From: Patescibacteria group bacterium UBA3291 | Lineage (GTDB): Bacteria > Patescibacteriota > Gracilibacteria > Absconditabacterales > Absconditicoccaceae | Direction: 5' to 3' | Length of the DNA stretch: 6,793 nucleotides | Assembly (NCBI GenBank): GCA_002361595.1 | Contig: DETJ01000015.1 | Span: 1-6,793 of the forward strand | In this document: positions 6,061 through 6,793 of the stretch, piece after piece | How positions within the stretch are numbered: the stretch's first letter is position 1 | How the letters are laid out: each line of letters opens with the position of its first letter | Made by a program: the position numbers and the translations under genes | Notes under the pieces: generated by a model | Told to the model about the DNA's origin: nothing | Database searches by the model: none | Seen by the model: the letters and a program-made list of their open reading frames with translations, nothing else

Positions 6061-6635
6061 GAGAGCCTGTAAAATCTAATTTACAATGATCAGGATTAAA
6101 TGTAAAAATTGTATCCAATGGTGATTTGGATAATCCTGTTGTGATAAAGAATTCTGAAGATAAAACCAAAGAAATTGTAGAAAAATATATAAAAAATAAT
6201 CTTACAGAAGAAATTGAAAGAAAGTTTAATTGAGAAGTTGTTCCAAAAATAAAAAAAGAAGTTGATGAAAAAGTAAGACAAGAATCTAATAAAATGTTCA
6301 CATTATTTTGAATATTTGCCTCAGTTGTTGCTTTTCTTTTGGTAGAGGTTCAAGTATTAAAAACTGCTACTTCGTGGAATGTTTTGGCATGATTATCTCT
6401 TATTCTTTTATGAGCTTTATCATTTTTTATGTTATTAATTAAAATTGTTTTATTATTGAGAGAAAATTTTTCTTATAAAGAAGATAAGATATGAATTTTT
6501 ATTGTTGCTGTTCTATTGATAACTTCAATTTTATTTATTGGATTTTGAGTTTGTTTGGCTTGAGAATGAAAAGAGTGACAAAATTGAACTATAAAATATG
6601 AGAAAAACTTTTACAGTGATATAAGATTTCGTTAA
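6042..6635 (+). CDS. 197-aa membrane protein: helical cytosolic domain plus three TM segments
   Basis: ATG 6042 to TAA 6633-6635, overlapping the previous gene by 19 nt in another frame. Eleven of 15 glycines are TGA. Residues 1-84 are hydrophilic. Residues 39-84 are strongly charged and helical (IVEKYIKNNLTEEIERKF, then VPKIKKEVDEKVRQESNK), a likely coiled coil or stalk. Three hydrophobic stretches follow: about 86-106 (FTLFGIFASVVAFLLVEVQV), 113-139 (VLAGLSLILLGALSFFMLL) and 150-173 (IGIFIVAVLLITSILFIGFG). A short polar C-terminus (GKEGQNGTIKYEKN) ends in RFR. A helical soluble part joined to a small bundle of membrane helices is seen in several conflict-system membrane effectors and in stress membrane proteins, but no catalytic motif is visible and I cannot name a family. 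The overlap implies it works with the 97-residue protein. Confidence 0.82.
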
Positions 6636-6664
6636 AATTAAATCTTTAGTTCCTAAATTATAAT

Positions 6665-6691
6665 CTCTCAACGAAAGTTGGGAGTTTTTTT
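6665..6691 (+). terminator. Rho-independent terminator
   Basis: Stem CTCTCAAC (6665-6672) with GTTGGGAG (6677-6684), eight pairs including one T-G pair, closed by a GAAA tetraloop and followed by seven T (6685-6691). It lies 29 nt after the stop of the membrane protein gene and ends the two-gene operon. The reverse strand has no T-tract, so it acts in the + direction. Confidence 0.9.
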
Positions 6692-6701
6692 ATATGGAGG
6701 A

Positions 6702-6777
6702 CAACCCGGGTTCAGCGTTGATGGCTGATCGGAATTGAAATAATAATTAGAATGAGAATTGAGTAGAACCCGGGTTG
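6702..6777. repeat. Two copies of palindrome AACCCGGGTT forming an 11-bp inverted repeat
   Basis: AACCCGGGTT occurs at 6703-6712 and 6767-6776. Each copy is its own reverse complement, and together with a flanking C (6702) and G (6777) they form an 11-bp inverted repeat around 54 nt. A small hairpin (TCAGC, loop GTTGATG, GCTGA; 6712-6728) lies inside. The GC-rich decamers contrast strongly with the AT-rich surroundings. They could be the closing stem of a structured RNA, paired protein-binding sites or a recombination element; the window ends too soon to choose. No gene is supported in 6692-6793. Confidence 0.6.
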
Positions 6778-6793
6778 AGGTGGGGTGTAAATC

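Noticed and set aside
6023..6301. Reverse-strand open frames opposite the membrane protein gene
   Set aside because: Low-complexity Phe/Ser/Ile-rich products that mirror the Lys/Glu-rich helical region of the forward gene; no start context or conserved feature.
6694..6750. 18-codon frame starting ATGGAGGAC after the terminator
   Set aside because: Too short to judge, uses codons rare in this window (CCG, GCG, CGG), and is explained by the GC-rich palindrome.
6652..6793. Reverse-strand open frame running in from the right edge
   Set aside because: It passes through the terminator hairpin and both palindromes, has Pro/Ser/Asn-rich content unlike the other genes, and no identifiable family; it is probably chance.

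Overview
The window comes from a bacterium that reads UGA as glycine (genetic code 25), which points to the Patescibacteria/CPR lineages Gracilibacteria (BD1-5) or Absconditabacteria (SR1). The evidence is direct. Ribosomal proteins L19, L25 and L28 run through in-frame TGA codons, in several cases at positions where the family usually has Gly, and the genes end only at TAA or TAG. Read with the standard code, most genes here break into fragments. The DNA is AT-rich, and no start codon has a clear Shine-Dalgarno sequence.

Left part (1-2229) is a translation cluster, all on the + strand: the 3' end of rpsG (S7), an 89-residue basic protein with a RecX-like stretch, a 47-residue basic protein, rplS (L19), rplY (L25, long CTC-type), rpmB (L28) and tRNA-Lys(UUU). 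Gaps are 4-66 nt with no internal terminator, so this looks like one transcription unit. The tRNA lies inside a 9-bp inverted repeat followed by eight T, which could process the transcript, end it, or both.

Middle part (2230-5727) begins with about 480 nt of non-coding DNA. It holds a plausible promoter (TTGACA, 16 nt, TACACT), several stem-loops, and a pair of repeats able to form alternative pairings. It leads into one 988-codon gene with 13 in-frame TGA codons. The product is acidic, beta-strand-rich and built of degenerate repeats, and resembles CPR surface (S-layer-like) proteins, but it has no recognisable signal peptide. A perfect 30-nt palindromic terminator closes the gene.

Right part (5728-6793) carries two overlapping genes: a 97-residue protein of unknown function and a 197-residue protein with a charged helical N-terminal half and three predicted transmembrane segments. 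Here TGA encodes 17 of 22 glycines, against 13 of 70 in the large gene. That is a sharp compositional change suggesting low expression, a different origin, or both. A rho-independent terminator follows. The last 100 nt are non-coding and contain two copies of the palindrome AACCCGGGTT.
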